Below are positions 16,244 to 24,502 of a stretch of 43,178 nt of DNA, piece by piece (the stretch's first letter is position 1; the number at the start of each line of letters is the position of its first letter). The DNA comes from Lachnospiraceae bacterium. GTDB taxonomy: Bacteria > Bacillota > Clostridia > Lachnospirales > Lachnospiraceae. The stretch lies in NCBI GenBank assembly GCA_017626325.1, contig JAGAIZ010000023.1, forward strand, positions 1-43,178, read 5' to 3'. The notes below the pieces were generated by a model. That model was given only the letters and a program-made list of their open reading frames with translations. It was not told where the DNA came from and made no database searches. Both the position numbers and the translations under genes were made by a program.

Positions 16244-17707
16244 TTAATACAATCCCGCCGCCACATCATAGAAGAAATCTACAAGCGGCTGGGAATAAAC
16301 ACCAAACAAAATAATGAAGAAAGTAAATACAAATAACGGCGCCAGCATTTTCCAGTTAGGATCCTTTACACCCTCCAGCGTACTGTAGTCGAAATCCTTG
16401 CCGGGGAAGAAAGCGCGCACCACAATAGTCAGCATATAGATTGCGGTCAACAGCGCGGAAATCAGCAGACAGACAATTCCGAAATAAGCAACCGTATTGC
16501 CGCTTTCTACTGCGGCGGACGCAAGATTCCATTTACTGATAAAGCCCGCAAGACCGGGGACACCCATAAGAGCGAGAGCCGATACGGTGAAAACGCCGAA
16601 GACACAAGGCATTTTATAACCCATGCCGTCCAGCTCATGCACATAATTACGCTCCGTCTGATGGATGATCGCGCCGGCACAGAAGAAGGAACTGATCTTC
16701 ATGACAGCATGGATGATCAGATGGGACAAAGCGCCTACAAGTCCAAGCGGCGTCATAATCACAGCGCCGAAAAGAATATAGGACAGGTTACTGATCGTAG
16801 AGTAGGCAAGTCTCCTCTTTAAATGCGTCTCTTTTACGGCGCGGCTGCATCCGTACACAATTGTAAACATGACGATGATCATAACAGTCGTCTGCGCCCA
16901 TGTGCCGCGCAGGAAATCCGTACCGAAGCTGTAATAGGTCAGCCGGATAATCGCGAAGGCGCCGGATTTAACGACGGCGACCGCATGAAGCAGCGCGGTT
17001 ACCGGAGTGGGAGCTACGCCCGCCTGAGGCAGCCAGGAGTTAAAAGGACAGACGGCCGCTTTGACGCCGAAGCCCATAAACGCGATTACATAAATCAGCA
17101 GGAGCACGTTGGTCTTATCGCCGATCCTGGCAGGATCCAGTACGCCGCCGAGAATAAAATTATTGGTAGTACCGTATACAATGATCATAATAAGGCCAAG
17201 GAAAGCGAAGGCCGCACCGCCCAGGGAATAGTACAGGTACTTCCGGCTGGCGAGGATCGCCTCTCTGGTCAGCGTATGCATCACTAACGGCACGGTAACG
17301 AGCGTAAGCAGTTCATAGAAGAAATACATGGTTAAGAGGTTCGCCGCAAGCGCGATACCCAGCGTTACGCCGTAGGTCATCGTATAGAACAGGAAGAAGA
17401 TCTTCTCATGCTCTTCCTTAGTCATATACTCAAAGGCATACAGCGTGGCAAAAGGCCACAGCGCGGAAACAAGTCCGGCGAAAACCATACTCAGACCGTC
17501 CACCCGGAAACTGATATTCAAGTCTCCCGTAAAGTGGGCCAGTACAAAGGTACTGTCGGAATGGTGCAGCATCAGGTACCATACGAGGATACTGTTTAGG
17601 ATTACCGCGCATTCCAGAAAAATCTCCCAGTGGCTTCTCTTCTTAAAGGGAAGCAGCGGTACAAGGATTCCGGCTATAAACGGAAGTAAAATTACTAAGA
17701 TAATCAT
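16244..17707 (-). CDS. MrpD/NuoM-like antiporter subunit, paralogue 3
   Basis: The 487-residue, about 14-helix membrane protein belongs to the proton-conducting transporter family. It keeps the helix-5 Glu in MYFFYELLTLVTVPLVMHT and a helix-7 Lys in LHAVAVVKSGAFAIIRL. It differs from its neighbour by the loop PFNSWLPQAGVAPTPVTALL. The start at 17707 (MIILVILLPF) has AAGGAGAAG upstream; the frame extends to 17743, overlapping the previous gene, without a site. It is the third of four large paralogues in the operon, 13 bases ahead of the long form. It probably adds one more ion-translocating unit. Confidence 0.88.
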   Translation of the reverse strand: MIILVILLPFIAGILVPLLPFKKRSHWEIFLECAVILNSILVWYLMLHHSDSTFVLAHFTGDLNISFRVDGLSMVFAGLVSALWPFATLYAFEYMTKEEHEKIFFLFYTMTYGVTLGIALAANLLTMYFFYELLTLVTVPLVMHTLTREAILASRKYLYYSLGGAAFAFLGLIMIIVYGTTNNFILGGVLDPARIGDKTNVLLLIYVIAFMGFGVKAAVCPFNSWLPQAGVAPTPVTALLHAVAVVKSGAFAIIRLTYYSFGTDFLRGTWAQTTVMIIVMFTIVYGCSRAVKETHLKRRLAYSTISNLSYILFGAVIMTPLGLVGALSHLIIHAVMKISSFFCAGAIIHQTERNYVHELDGMGYKMPCVFGVFTVSALALMGVPGLAGFISKWNLASAAVESGNTVAYFGIVCLLISALLTAIYMLTIVVRAFFPGKDFDYSTLEGVKDPNWKMLAPLFVFTFFIILFGVYSQPLVDFFYDVAAGLY

Positions 17708-17723
17708 GTCTGCTTCTCCTTTC

Positions 17724-19196
17724 TTATAATATTGTGCTGACAATCTGCGTCAGATAATCAATAACAGGCGTCGGGAATAATCCGACTAAAACGGATAAAA
17801 CCGTCAGAATAACCAGCGGTATTGTCATCAGACGGGATGGTTCCCGCTTCTTAAAATGCTCATAGTCATAATCCGCTCCCGGGAAAAAGCCCTGAATGGT
17901 GAGCGGCAGCAGGTAGCCTGCCGTAAGCAGGGCGCTGACAAGCAGGATCACGGGACCAAGCCAGGAAAATACCGGAATGGAACTGTGTAAAGAGCCGGTT
18001 GCCAGATACCATTTGCTCACAAAGCCGCCGGTGGGCGGAATACCGATCAGTCCCAGAGAGACGATCGTGTAGCACCACATCGTAAGGGGCATTTCCTTGC
18101 CAATGCCGCGCAGCTCGTCCACCCTGGTCTTGCCGGTGGTGTAGATAATAGCGCCGGCGCAGAGGAACAGGGCCGACTTGATAAATCCGTGTGCCAGCAC
18201 ATGTAGCAGTCCGCCTGTTACAGAGCCTGCGTCCATGACGGCAAGTCCGAACAGAATATAAGAAAGCTGGCTTACGGTAGAATAGGCAAGTCTTTTCTTT
18301 AAGATCTTCTCGCGGTAAGCAAGCATTGACCCCATAAACACGGTAGTCAGAGTAAGAACAAGCCATGCGGTCTGTACCCAGGAGCCTTGCAGGAAGGAAA
18401 CGCCGAAGATGTAGTAAACCAGACGGACGATGGCAAGGATACCAGCCTTGACGATTACAGCGGACAGAACTGCGGATGCCGGGGCCGGAGCTACCGGATG
18501 GGCGGCAGGCAGCCATGCATGCATAGGAAACATGCCCGCTTTCACACCAAAGCCAAGGATCATCACGAAAGCGACGATCAGCAGAAGTCCAGCGTGTTCC
18601 GTCATGGCAGAGGACGTCAGTACGCCGCCTGCGGTAAAGGATAAGCTGTCGCTGTATTTATGGATAAAATAAATACCAAACAGGGCAGCGTAAGCGCCGC
18701 ATAAGGAATAGAATAAGTATTTCAGTCCCGCCATGATGGCTTCCCGGCTGCCGTTATGTAAGACTAACGGCATGGAGGTTAAAGTCAGCATTTCAAAGAA
18801 CAGGTAGAAGGTGATCAGATTGCCTGCAAAACACAGTGCGTTCAGCACGCCGAACACAATCAGATAATAGCCGTAGTAGCGTTTCTCCTTCGTCTCGTGT
18901 TTCATATACTCGAAGGAGAAAAATCCTGCGCAGAGGAAAATAATCATGGTCATTGCAGAGAAGATAACGCTCATTGCGTCCACTCCAAAGCAGACCGGCA
19001 GCGACTGCGTCAGATAAAATAAAGTAAAACCGGTACCGTACGCCGTAAGCAGCGTGGCAGAGACCAGCACGCCTGTCAGGACGAAGCAGATACCTGTCGT
19101 GATCAGCAGGCTTCGTCTGTCGGCAGCTTCTTTCTTTATCAGAAGACAGGTTCCGGCAAGAACCGGAAAAAATATGGATAAAAGAATCAGATACAT
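17724..19196 (-). CDS. MrpD/NuoN-like antiporter subunit, paralogue 2
   Basis: The 490-residue membrane protein has the proton-conducting transporter core: YLFFEMLTLTSMPLVLHN with the conserved Glu, and WLPAAHPVAPAPASAVLS followed by VIVKAG with the conserved Lys. Similarity to the genes on both sides shows that they arose by duplication. GGAGG precedes the ATG, and 12 bases separate it from the upstream mrpD-like gene. In Mrp complexes one MrpD is usual; a second and third copy suggest a longer antiporter arm. Confidence 0.88.
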   Translation of the reverse strand: MYLILLSIFFPVLAGTCLLIKKEAADRRSLLITTGICFVLTGVLVSATLLTAYGTGFTLFYLTQSLPVCFGVDAMSVIFSAMTMIIFLCAGFFSFEYMKHETKEKRYYGYYLIVFGVLNALCFAGNLITFYLFFEMLTLTSMPLVLHNGSREAIMAGLKYLFYSLCGAYAALFGIYFIHKYSDSLSFTAGGVLTSSAMTEHAGLLLIVAFVMILGFGVKAGMFPMHAWLPAAHPVAPAPASAVLSAVIVKAGILAIVRLVYYIFGVSFLQGSWVQTAWLVLTLTTVFMGSMLAYREKILKKRLAYSTVSQLSYILFGLAVMDAGSVTGGLLHVLAHGFIKSALFLCAGAIIYTTGKTRVDELRGIGKEMPLTMWCYTIVSLGLIGIPPTGGFVSKWYLATGSLHSSIPVFSWLGPVILLVSALLTAGYLLPLTIQGFFPGADYDYEHFKKREPSRLMTIPLVILTVLSVLVGLFPTPVIDYLTQIVSTIL

Positions 19197-19208
19197 GTCG
19201 CCGCCTCC

Positions 19209-20702
19209 TTATGCAAACATGGCAAGTCCCTGTTCAATCATGTCTACGATCGGTTGGGAGCTGATGCCTAGAATAATATTTAAAATAATGAAGAATACCA
19301 GTACAATGGCGTACAGCTTCATATCTTTAAAGGTAACGCTGGGATACGAGGTTTCTTCTACCGGCGTATAAATCCGGATGACGGTCTTCATAAAGTAGAT
19401 TGCGTTTAAGATGGTACTGATACCCAGGACGATCAATGCCGGAAGCATTTTGCCATCTACCTGTACCGCCGCCTGCGCGAACAGCAGCTTGCTGATAAAG
19501 CCGGAGAATAACGGCACGCCTACCATGGAGAGGGAACCTACCGTAAAGGTAACGCCCGCCCATTTGTTGCGGTAAGCGGATCCGGTCAGCTCGATGAATT
19601 TACGGCTGCCGCCGGAGACGTCTGTCAGGCCGATTACAGCGATAAATAACAGGGATTTGGTAGCCGCATGGGAGAGAATATGGAATACGCTGGCAACCAT
19701 ACCGTACTGGGTGCCCATACCGAAGCCCATATAAATATATCCGATCTGCGCAACCGATGAAAAGGCGATCATTCTGCGGATATCGTTCTCCTTGATGGCG
19801 CTTAAGGATCCGAAGATCATACCCATCAGACCGAAGACGAACAGCACGTCGATAATCCTTGTGTTATTGAATATATCGAAGCCGACTACACGGTAAATAA
19901 TTTTAATTAATAAGAAGATATAACCTTTGGACACCAGGCTGGAGAGCATAGCCGCGGAAGAAACCGTGGAGTAGCCATAAGCGTCGGGAAGCCAGGCGTG
20001 GAATGGAAATAAAGCGCATTTAATGCAAAGTCCGACAGTCATTAACGCGATAGCTACGATCAGGGGAATCGTGTATTCTCCCTGCGCCACGATGGCGGCG
20101 ATGGACTCCTTCATATTGCTCATTAACAGATGTCCGGTGAGGTCGTAGAGCATACATAATCCTAAGAGCAGCAGACCGGAACCAAGCAGACTCATAATCA
20201 TGTACCGGACTGCGGCTTCGATGGTTCTGCCTACCTGGCGGATCATGATAAGACCGCAGGCCGAAATGGTATTGATCTCCACAAATACATATGCCGTAAA
20301 CATATCGTTGGTGTAAACCAACGCCAGCAGAGAGCTTAACAGCAGGTTTGTAAGCACATAATACAGAAAGATTTTATTCTCTTCCACTTCCGCGATTAGT
20401 TTGTGCTGACCGCCCAGAAGAGACAGGAGCATGATGATGCAGAAAAATAACGCCATGCCTGCCTCAAGAACGCCGGCGCGGATCTCATTGCCCCAGGGAG
20501 CGGGGAATTTACCCATTACATATACGAAGGACTCTCCGGTAGAGAGCGTATAGAATAAAGTGCAGGCGCTTAATATCGTAACAGTCGTCAACAGGACAAT
20601 ATTGATCCATCTGGCAGTCCTGCCCTTCACGCCGGAGCTGATGATACCGGCAAACAGGCAGAGCATGATGGAGAAACAAGGAAAATTCCGTATGAAATCC
20701 AT
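19209..20702 (-). CDS. mrpD: MrpD/MbhH-like antiporter subunit
   Basis: The 497-residue, about 14-helix membrane protein follows mrpC exactly as MrpD or MbhH does in known operons. It has the helix-5 Glu in AYVFVEINTISACGLIMIR and the helix-7 Lys in SAAMLSSLVSKGYIFLLIK, with the loop FHAWLPDAYGYSTVSS. It would conduct H+ or Na+ across the membrane. The stop of mrpC (TAA) touches its ATG, and AAGGGGGGA lies upstream, so translation is coupled. By position this is the ancestral MrpD; the next three genes look like extra copies. Confidence 0.9.
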   Translation of the reverse strand: MDFIRNFPCFSIMLCLFAGIISSGVKGRTARWINIVLLTTVTILSACTLFYTLSTGESFVYVMGKFPAPWGNEIRAGVLEAGMALFFCIIMLLSLLGGQHKLIAEVEENKIFLYYVLTNLLLSSLLALVYTNDMFTAYVFVEINTISACGLIMIRQVGRTIEAAVRYMIMSLLGSGLLLLGLCMLYDLTGHLLMSNMKESIAAIVAQGEYTIPLIVAIALMTVGLCIKCALFPFHAWLPDAYGYSTVSSAAMLSSLVSKGYIFLLIKIIYRVVGFDIFNNTRIIDVLFVFGLMGMIFGSLSAIKENDIRRMIAFSSVAQIGYIYMGFGMGTQYGMVASVFHILSHAATKSLLFIAVIGLTDVSGGSRKFIELTGSAYRNKWAGVTFTVGSLSMVGVPLFSGFISKLLFAQAAVQVDGKMLPALIVLGISTILNAIYFMKTVIRIYTPVEETSYPSVTFKDMKLYAIVLVFFIILNIILGISSQPIVDMIEQGLAMFA

Positions 20703-21077
20703 TTACTGTCCCCCCTTTTTCAGTAAAGTAGATATTTCGTCTAAATCGAGCGTATGGTAGCGTCTGTAAAGACGGATGGTCAGAGCCAGCATCAGGGCGC
20801 TGACAGAAACGGACACAACGATACCGGTCAGCACCAGACCGCTGGGTACCGGATTGATATAGGCTTCGACGCTCGTAACGCCGTCTGCTACGATCGGAGC
20901 CACACGCCCCTTGATATAACCCTTTTCTGCCAGAAAAAGATAAATCGCAGTATCCATAATGTTAAGACCAATAATTTTCTTAATCAGATTAGACTGCAGC
21001 AGCAGATTGCCGAAACCGATGCCAAACAGGATCATGGCGACGGCTTCGCCGTAGTTCGTAAATAAATTCGCGCCCAT
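20703..21077 (-). CDS. mrpC: MrpC/NuoK-like antiporter subunit
   Basis: The 124-residue protein has three membrane helices and the NuoK/MrpC pattern IGLNIMDTAIYLFLAEKG and ADGVTSVEAYINPVPSGLVL; the phrase with PxPxGLVLTGIVV is typical. It forms part of the membrane core next to MrpD. The start at 21077 has AGAGGAGGA upstream and lies one base after the stop of the MbhE-MrpB gene. A longer frame to 21131 has no ribosome binding site. Confidence 0.92.
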   Translation of the reverse strand: MGANLFTNYGEAVAMILFGIGFGNLLLQSNLIKKIIGLNIMDTAIYLFLAEKGYIKGRVAPIVADGVTSVEAYINPVPSGLVLTGIVVSVSVSALMLALTIRLYRRYHTLDLDEISTLLKKGGQ

Positions 21078-21078
21078 T

Positions 21079-22041
21079 TTACAGTCCTCCTCTTCTGAAT
21101 AATGCGTAGAATGCGTACATCGTGCATGCAACCTCCAGACCGACGCAGAAATTAATCGGCAGGATAATGCCGCTGCTTAAAATATGTCCCGGAATACCCA
21201 GCGGGATATGGTTCTCGATACCGTTCGCGCCTGTTATATAGAAATAGCCGCCGATAAGCCCATACATACATAGCGCTGTGATCTTCGCAATTTTGTAAAC
21301 ATGCTCGTTAAAGAACTGCTGTGTTTTCTTGAAGCCGAAAGCGCATACATACAGAATCAGTCCCGCGCCCATGATAGCGCCGCCGGAGAAGCCGCCGCCC
21401 GGGGACAGATGTCCGTTTAAAATAATGTAAATGCCGAAAATAAAGATGATCGGACATAATACGAAAGCAACGCCCTGTAGGATCATGTCGTTTTTGGGCT
21501 CGAACCGTCGGTCATTCTGTACTTCCTGCTTCTTCAAAAGTTCGTCGTCGATCATCAGAAGAATCATGACGCAGCAGGTTGCAATGAACAGTACGTTGGT
21601 TTCGCCGAAGGTATCGAAGGCCCTGTAGGTCAGGATCATACCGGATACAATATTGAGCGCGCCGGTCTCCTCAAGCCCCTGCTCAATATAGCGCTCGGCT
21701 ACCGTGTTGTTAGCCGGATTCGAGGGGTCGCCGGTGGGCGGCAGATAGGAAACGGTTACCAGCAGAAGGCCTACCAGGGCAATGCAGAATATAACAGCCG
21801 ATATAATATAGATCCGGTGAAATGCCCTGAGCAGCTTATTGTGCTGCGTATCGTATACTTTGTCGCGCAGCATTTGGGTTTCGCTCATACGCTCAAGGAT
21901 GGTGGTGTCGGGAATTACTTTTTCTTTCTGAGGATGCATTTCCACCACGCCCACATAGGGATCCTTTGTGCCGGATAACCAGCGCAGGAAGCGGAAAGCA
22001 CCTGTTTTTTCATATTCTTTTTGGGGTTTTAATTTACTCAT
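21079..22041 (-). CDS. mrpB: Fused MbhE-MrpB antiporter subunit
   Basis: The 320-residue protein joins two subunits that are often separate. After a hydrophilic N-terminus of about 75 residues, the first domain (about 80-185) has NIVSGMILTYRAFDTFGE, the hallmark of MbhE and of the MrpA C-terminus. The second (about 200-315) has GHLSPGGGFSGGAIMGAGL, the hallmark of MrpB. Both are membrane proteins of the Mrp/Mbh core. The start at 22041 (MSKLKPQKE) follows AAGGAGG and overlaps the preceding gene by 8 bases; a longer frame to 22077 is less likely. The fusion and the long N-terminal tail are unusual. Confidence 0.9.
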   Translation of the reverse strand: MSKLKPQKEYEKTGAFRFLRWLSGTKDPYVGVVEMHPQKEKVIPDTTILERMSETQMLRDKVYDTQHNKLLRAFHRIYIISAVIFCIALVGLLLVTVSYLPPTGDPSNPANNTVAERYIEQGLEETGALNIVSGMILTYRAFDTFGETNVLFIATCCVMILLMIDDELLKKQEVQNDRRFEPKNDMILQGVAFVLCPIIFIFGIYIILNGHLSPGGGFSGGAIMGAGLILYVCAFGFKKTQQFFNEHVYKIAKITALCMYGLIGGYFYITGANGIENHIPLGIPGHILSSGIILPINFCVGLEVACTMYAFYALFRRGGL

Positions 22042-22312
22042 GGAGGTCTGCCTCCTTCTTTTTCTCTTCTTTTTCAATACGGATTGCCTGTATCTTCTTA
22101 AGGGTTGCGAAGAACAGGATACTTGTAACGCCTGCGCCTACGGCGGCTTCTGTGATTGCCAGATCCGGTGATTCCAGACATACCCACAGAATGGACATGA
22201 TCAGACTGTAGGACATGTAGATCAGAACCGAATTCAGAAGATTTTTAGAGAAGCTGACCGAGACTGCACAGACAACCAGAAACAATAACAGAATTAATTG
22301 AAAAGTAGTCAT
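22034..22312 (-). CDS. MbhD-like subunit (DUF4040), MrpA C-terminal segment
   Basis: The 92-residue protein with two to three membrane helices contains SPDLAITEAAVGAGVTSILF, the signature of DUF4040/MbhD, equivalent to part of the C-terminal region of MrpA. In Mrp antiporters it is fused into a large MrpA; in membrane-bound hydrogenases it is separate, as here. It ends in a charged tail. Its ATG overlaps the preceding stop by four bases (ATGA). Confidence 0.92.
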   Translation of the reverse strand: MTTFQLILLLFLVVCAVSVSFSKNLLNSVLIYMSYSLIMSILWVCLESPDLAITEAAVGAGVTSILFFATLKKIQAIRIEKEEKKKEADLHE

Positions 22313-22743
22313 GATGCTTCGCCTCCCGTCTTATCTGCGGACTGTGTATCGCTGCCAGCCGTGTCTGCCGCCCGGTGTTCGTCTGCCTGTGACAGCTCCG
22401 CTTCCAGATCTGACAGATTTTCATAAATAGTACAATGTGCATCCAGATTTTCGTTGGTGGCAACTTCCAGTCTTGAGAGTACGTGAGAAGATACCGGAGA
22501 AGAAAACCATAAGAAGCATACGATCAGCATAAGCTTCAGGGTGGTGAAGTTGAGACCCGAGAAGAACATCAGTCCGACAAGGCAGGCGCTGATGCCCAGC
22601 GTATCGCCCATGGCGGCGGCGTGCATTCTGTTTAAAACATATTTCAAATGAAAGACGCCGAAAATTTCGGTAAAAAAGATTACCAGCCCGCAAATCAGGA
22701 ATGCGCTCCCGACGATGAGCCTGAACCAGTCAACGATTCCCAT
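22309..22743 (-). CDS. mrpG: MrpG-like monovalent cation/proton antiporter subunit
   Basis: The 144-residue protein has three membrane helices in its first 100 residues with the MrpG pattern GVFHLKYVLNRMHAAAMGDTLG. It then has an unusual acidic, low-complexity tail (about 105-144, rich in Ala, Glu, Asp and Ser) that typical MrpG lacks. It overlaps mrpF by 14 bases and the next gene by four, which indicates coupled translation. Confidence 0.92.
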   Translation of the reverse strand: MGIVDWFRLIVGSAFLICGLVIFFTEIFGVFHLKYVLNRMHAAAMGDTLGISACLVGLMFFSGLNFTTLKLMLIVCFLWFSSPVSSHVLSRLEVATNENLDAHCTIYENLSDLEAELSQADEHRAADTAGSDTQSADKTGGEAS

Positions 22744-23065
22744 CAGAATTACCTCCTTCTTTTGTATTCGAATCAGGATTACGTGTTTCCTCGCGTTTCT
22801 CCGTGTAGATGCCTATGTATACCTTGGAGAGAACGACGACTGCCAGAAAACTGATCATGGCATAGATCAGGCAGACGTCTACCAGATAACCCTCGTTCAG
22901 CATAAGCGCCAGCACCGAGATCATGACCATAACCATTGTACCCATCATGTTCACCGCCATCAGTCGGTCGGCAATACGGGGACCCCTTACGGCGCGGATC
23001 AGACAGGCGAACACCATAAGCGCCAGTATAATGACTACTGTTATATAGATATAGTGAAAAATCAT
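22730..23065 (-). CDS. mrpF: MrpF-like antiporter subunit
   Basis: The 111-residue protein has three membrane helices and the MrpF signature RAVRGPRIADRLMAVNMMGT. A hydrophilic tail of about 25 residues follows. It lies one base after the stop of mrpE. It is a small membrane subunit needed for assembly or function of Mrp complexes. Confidence 0.93.
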   Translation of the reverse strand: MIFHYIYITVVIILALMVFACLIRAVRGPRIADRLMAVNMMGTMVMVMISVLALMLNEGYLVDVCLIYAMISFLAVVVLSKVYIGIYTEKREETRNPDSNTKEGGNSDGNR

Positions 23066-23066
23066 C

Positions 23067-23531
23067 TTACGCCACCCTTTCTATCCTTTCCAATAATTGT
23101 ACGAATATGGAAGAATCGATTCCTTCCGCCAGACTTTTGTCCAGACAGTGCACCGTATATTCGTCATTTTCCAGCGATACGGTAATCGTGCCCGGCGTCA
23201 GCGTGATGGAATTGGCGAGGAGCACCTTTGCAAATTTGGTATTCAGATGTGTCTTGAAATGCACTACTGCCGGTTCCAATTCATATTTAGAGGTATACAC
23301 CATCTTGAAAACCTGTCCGTTGGCTTTCAGGATTTCCACGATCAGCACAATGCAGTAATGGATGACGAGCGGTGTTTTCTTGATCAGAATCAGATCCATC
23401 TTAGGGCTGTATCCCATGAACTTGCATATAAATCCATAGATCAGGCCGGCGATCACCAGACCAAATGCCGCAATCTCCAGGGTAAACTGCCCGTTGAAGA
23501 TGATCCATATCAGAAAAAATATGATATACAT
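23067..23531 (-). CDS. mrpE: MrpE-like antiporter subunit
   Basis: The first gene of the operon encodes 154 residues with two N-terminal helices and the MrpE pattern VANSITLTPGTITV-like (LLANSITLTPGTITVSLEND). The hydrophilic C-terminal half is cytoplasmic. GGAGGGAAATAGGAC precedes the ATG, and a strong promoter lies about 60 bases upstream. The order E-F-G-D-(E+B)-C-D follows the membrane half of Mbh hydrogenase operons and differs from Bacillus mrpABCDEFG. Confidence 0.93.
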   Translation of the reverse strand: MYIIFFLIWIIFNGQFTLEIAAFGLVIAGLIYGFICKFMGYSPKMDLILIKKTPLVIHYCIVLIVEILKANGQVFKMVYTSKYELEPAVVHFKTHLNTKFAKVLLANSITLTPGTITVSLENDEYTVHCLDKSLAEGIDSSIFVQLLERIERVA

Positions 23532-23591
23532 GTCCTATTTCCCTCCGAATAGTTTCTTCTTATTTATTATACATAGTTTTCAATCTTAGCT

Positions 23592-23620
23592 ATTATGGAC
23601 CTTGGACAATCCTGTGTCAA
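23592..23620 (-). promoter_or_regulatory. Promoter of the Mrp-like operon
   Basis: On the minus strand TTGACA (23620-23615) is followed after 17 bases by CATAAT (23597-23592), giving a start near 23585 and a leader of about 55 bases before mrpE. This agrees well with a housekeeping-sigma promoter. No operator dyad is evident. The 23532-23778 gap otherwise holds only the likely promoter region of the divergent glycan cluster. Confidence 0.8.
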
Positions 23621-23778
23621 GATATATTTTTGTTTTTGTGAGGTTTTAGCGACTTCTTGGCAATGCGGGTTTACATGAGGCTTTGATTTATAGCTTGTCA
23701 AGAGTAGAAGTTTAAAGTATATTTAAAATGATTACTTATGATGCGGTTGACAGTGTGGAAGGAGAGGAGAGATATATA

Positions 23779-24502
23779 ATGGACAAGCTGTATATTATTA
23801 TCCCAGCATATAACGAAGAAGAAAATATACGCAATATTATACATGATTGGTATGATATAATAAATAGAATTGGGGGGGGGCAAACTCGTAATTATAGATG
23901 ATGGAAGCAAAGATAATACATATTCCATCATGAAAGAATGTCAGTGCGAGATGCCTGACTTCATAGCTTTGACAAAAGAAAACAGCGGACACGGCGCTAC
24001 TGTTTTGTTTGGTTATCAGTATGCGCTCTCACATCATGCAGACTATATTTTCCAGACGGATTCAGATGGACAGACGCTGCCGGAAGAGTTTGAACAATTC
24101 TGGCGTCAGCGGCACACATACGATATGATTATCGGGTACCGGAGAAACAGGGAAGACGGTTTATCAAGAAAATTTGTTACGAAAGTTCTTAAATTGACGA
24201 TTCGTATGTGTTTCGGTGTAAAGGTGTCGGATGCCAATACCCCTTTTCGTCTGATGAAGGCGGATACGCTCAGAGAAAATATTGGTCTGATTCCGAAGGA
24301 TTACAATCTGTCTAATGTTATTATTGCGGTGATTTATGAGAAAAAGAAATTGGCCGTAAAATACATTCCTATCACTTTCAGATCACGCCAGGGAGGCGCA
24401 AATTCCATTAATTTCATGAAAATAGTCACAATTGGCATTGCGGCGGTTAAAGATTTTAAAATGATTAATCAAATTATCAAGGGAGACGAGAAAAATGCAT
24501 AG
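23779..24502 (+). pseudogene. GT2 glycosyltransferase with frameshift at a G9 tract (possibly phase-variable)
   Basis: The gene starts at 23779 (AAGGAGAGGAGAG upstream) with MDKLYIIIPAYNEEENI, the N-terminus of family 2 glycosyltransferases. The frame then reaches nine consecutive G (23872-23880) and stops a few codons later. With eight G the chain would run on without interruption as IGGGKLVIIDDGSKDNT and continue to 24502, giving about 240 residues with the donor-site DSDGQ and the downstream GYRRNREDGLSRK. So the tract is one base too long for expression, or one base is a sequencing error. The product would transfer a sugar to a lipid or protein acceptor at the membrane. It overlaps the next gene by 8 bases. 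Confidence 0.85.

Noticed and set aside
14089-23531. Respiratory complex I (nuo) operon
   Set aside because: Only membrane antiporter-type subunits are present, with MrpE/F/G/B-like genes. NuoB, C, D, E, F, G, H and I equivalents are absent.
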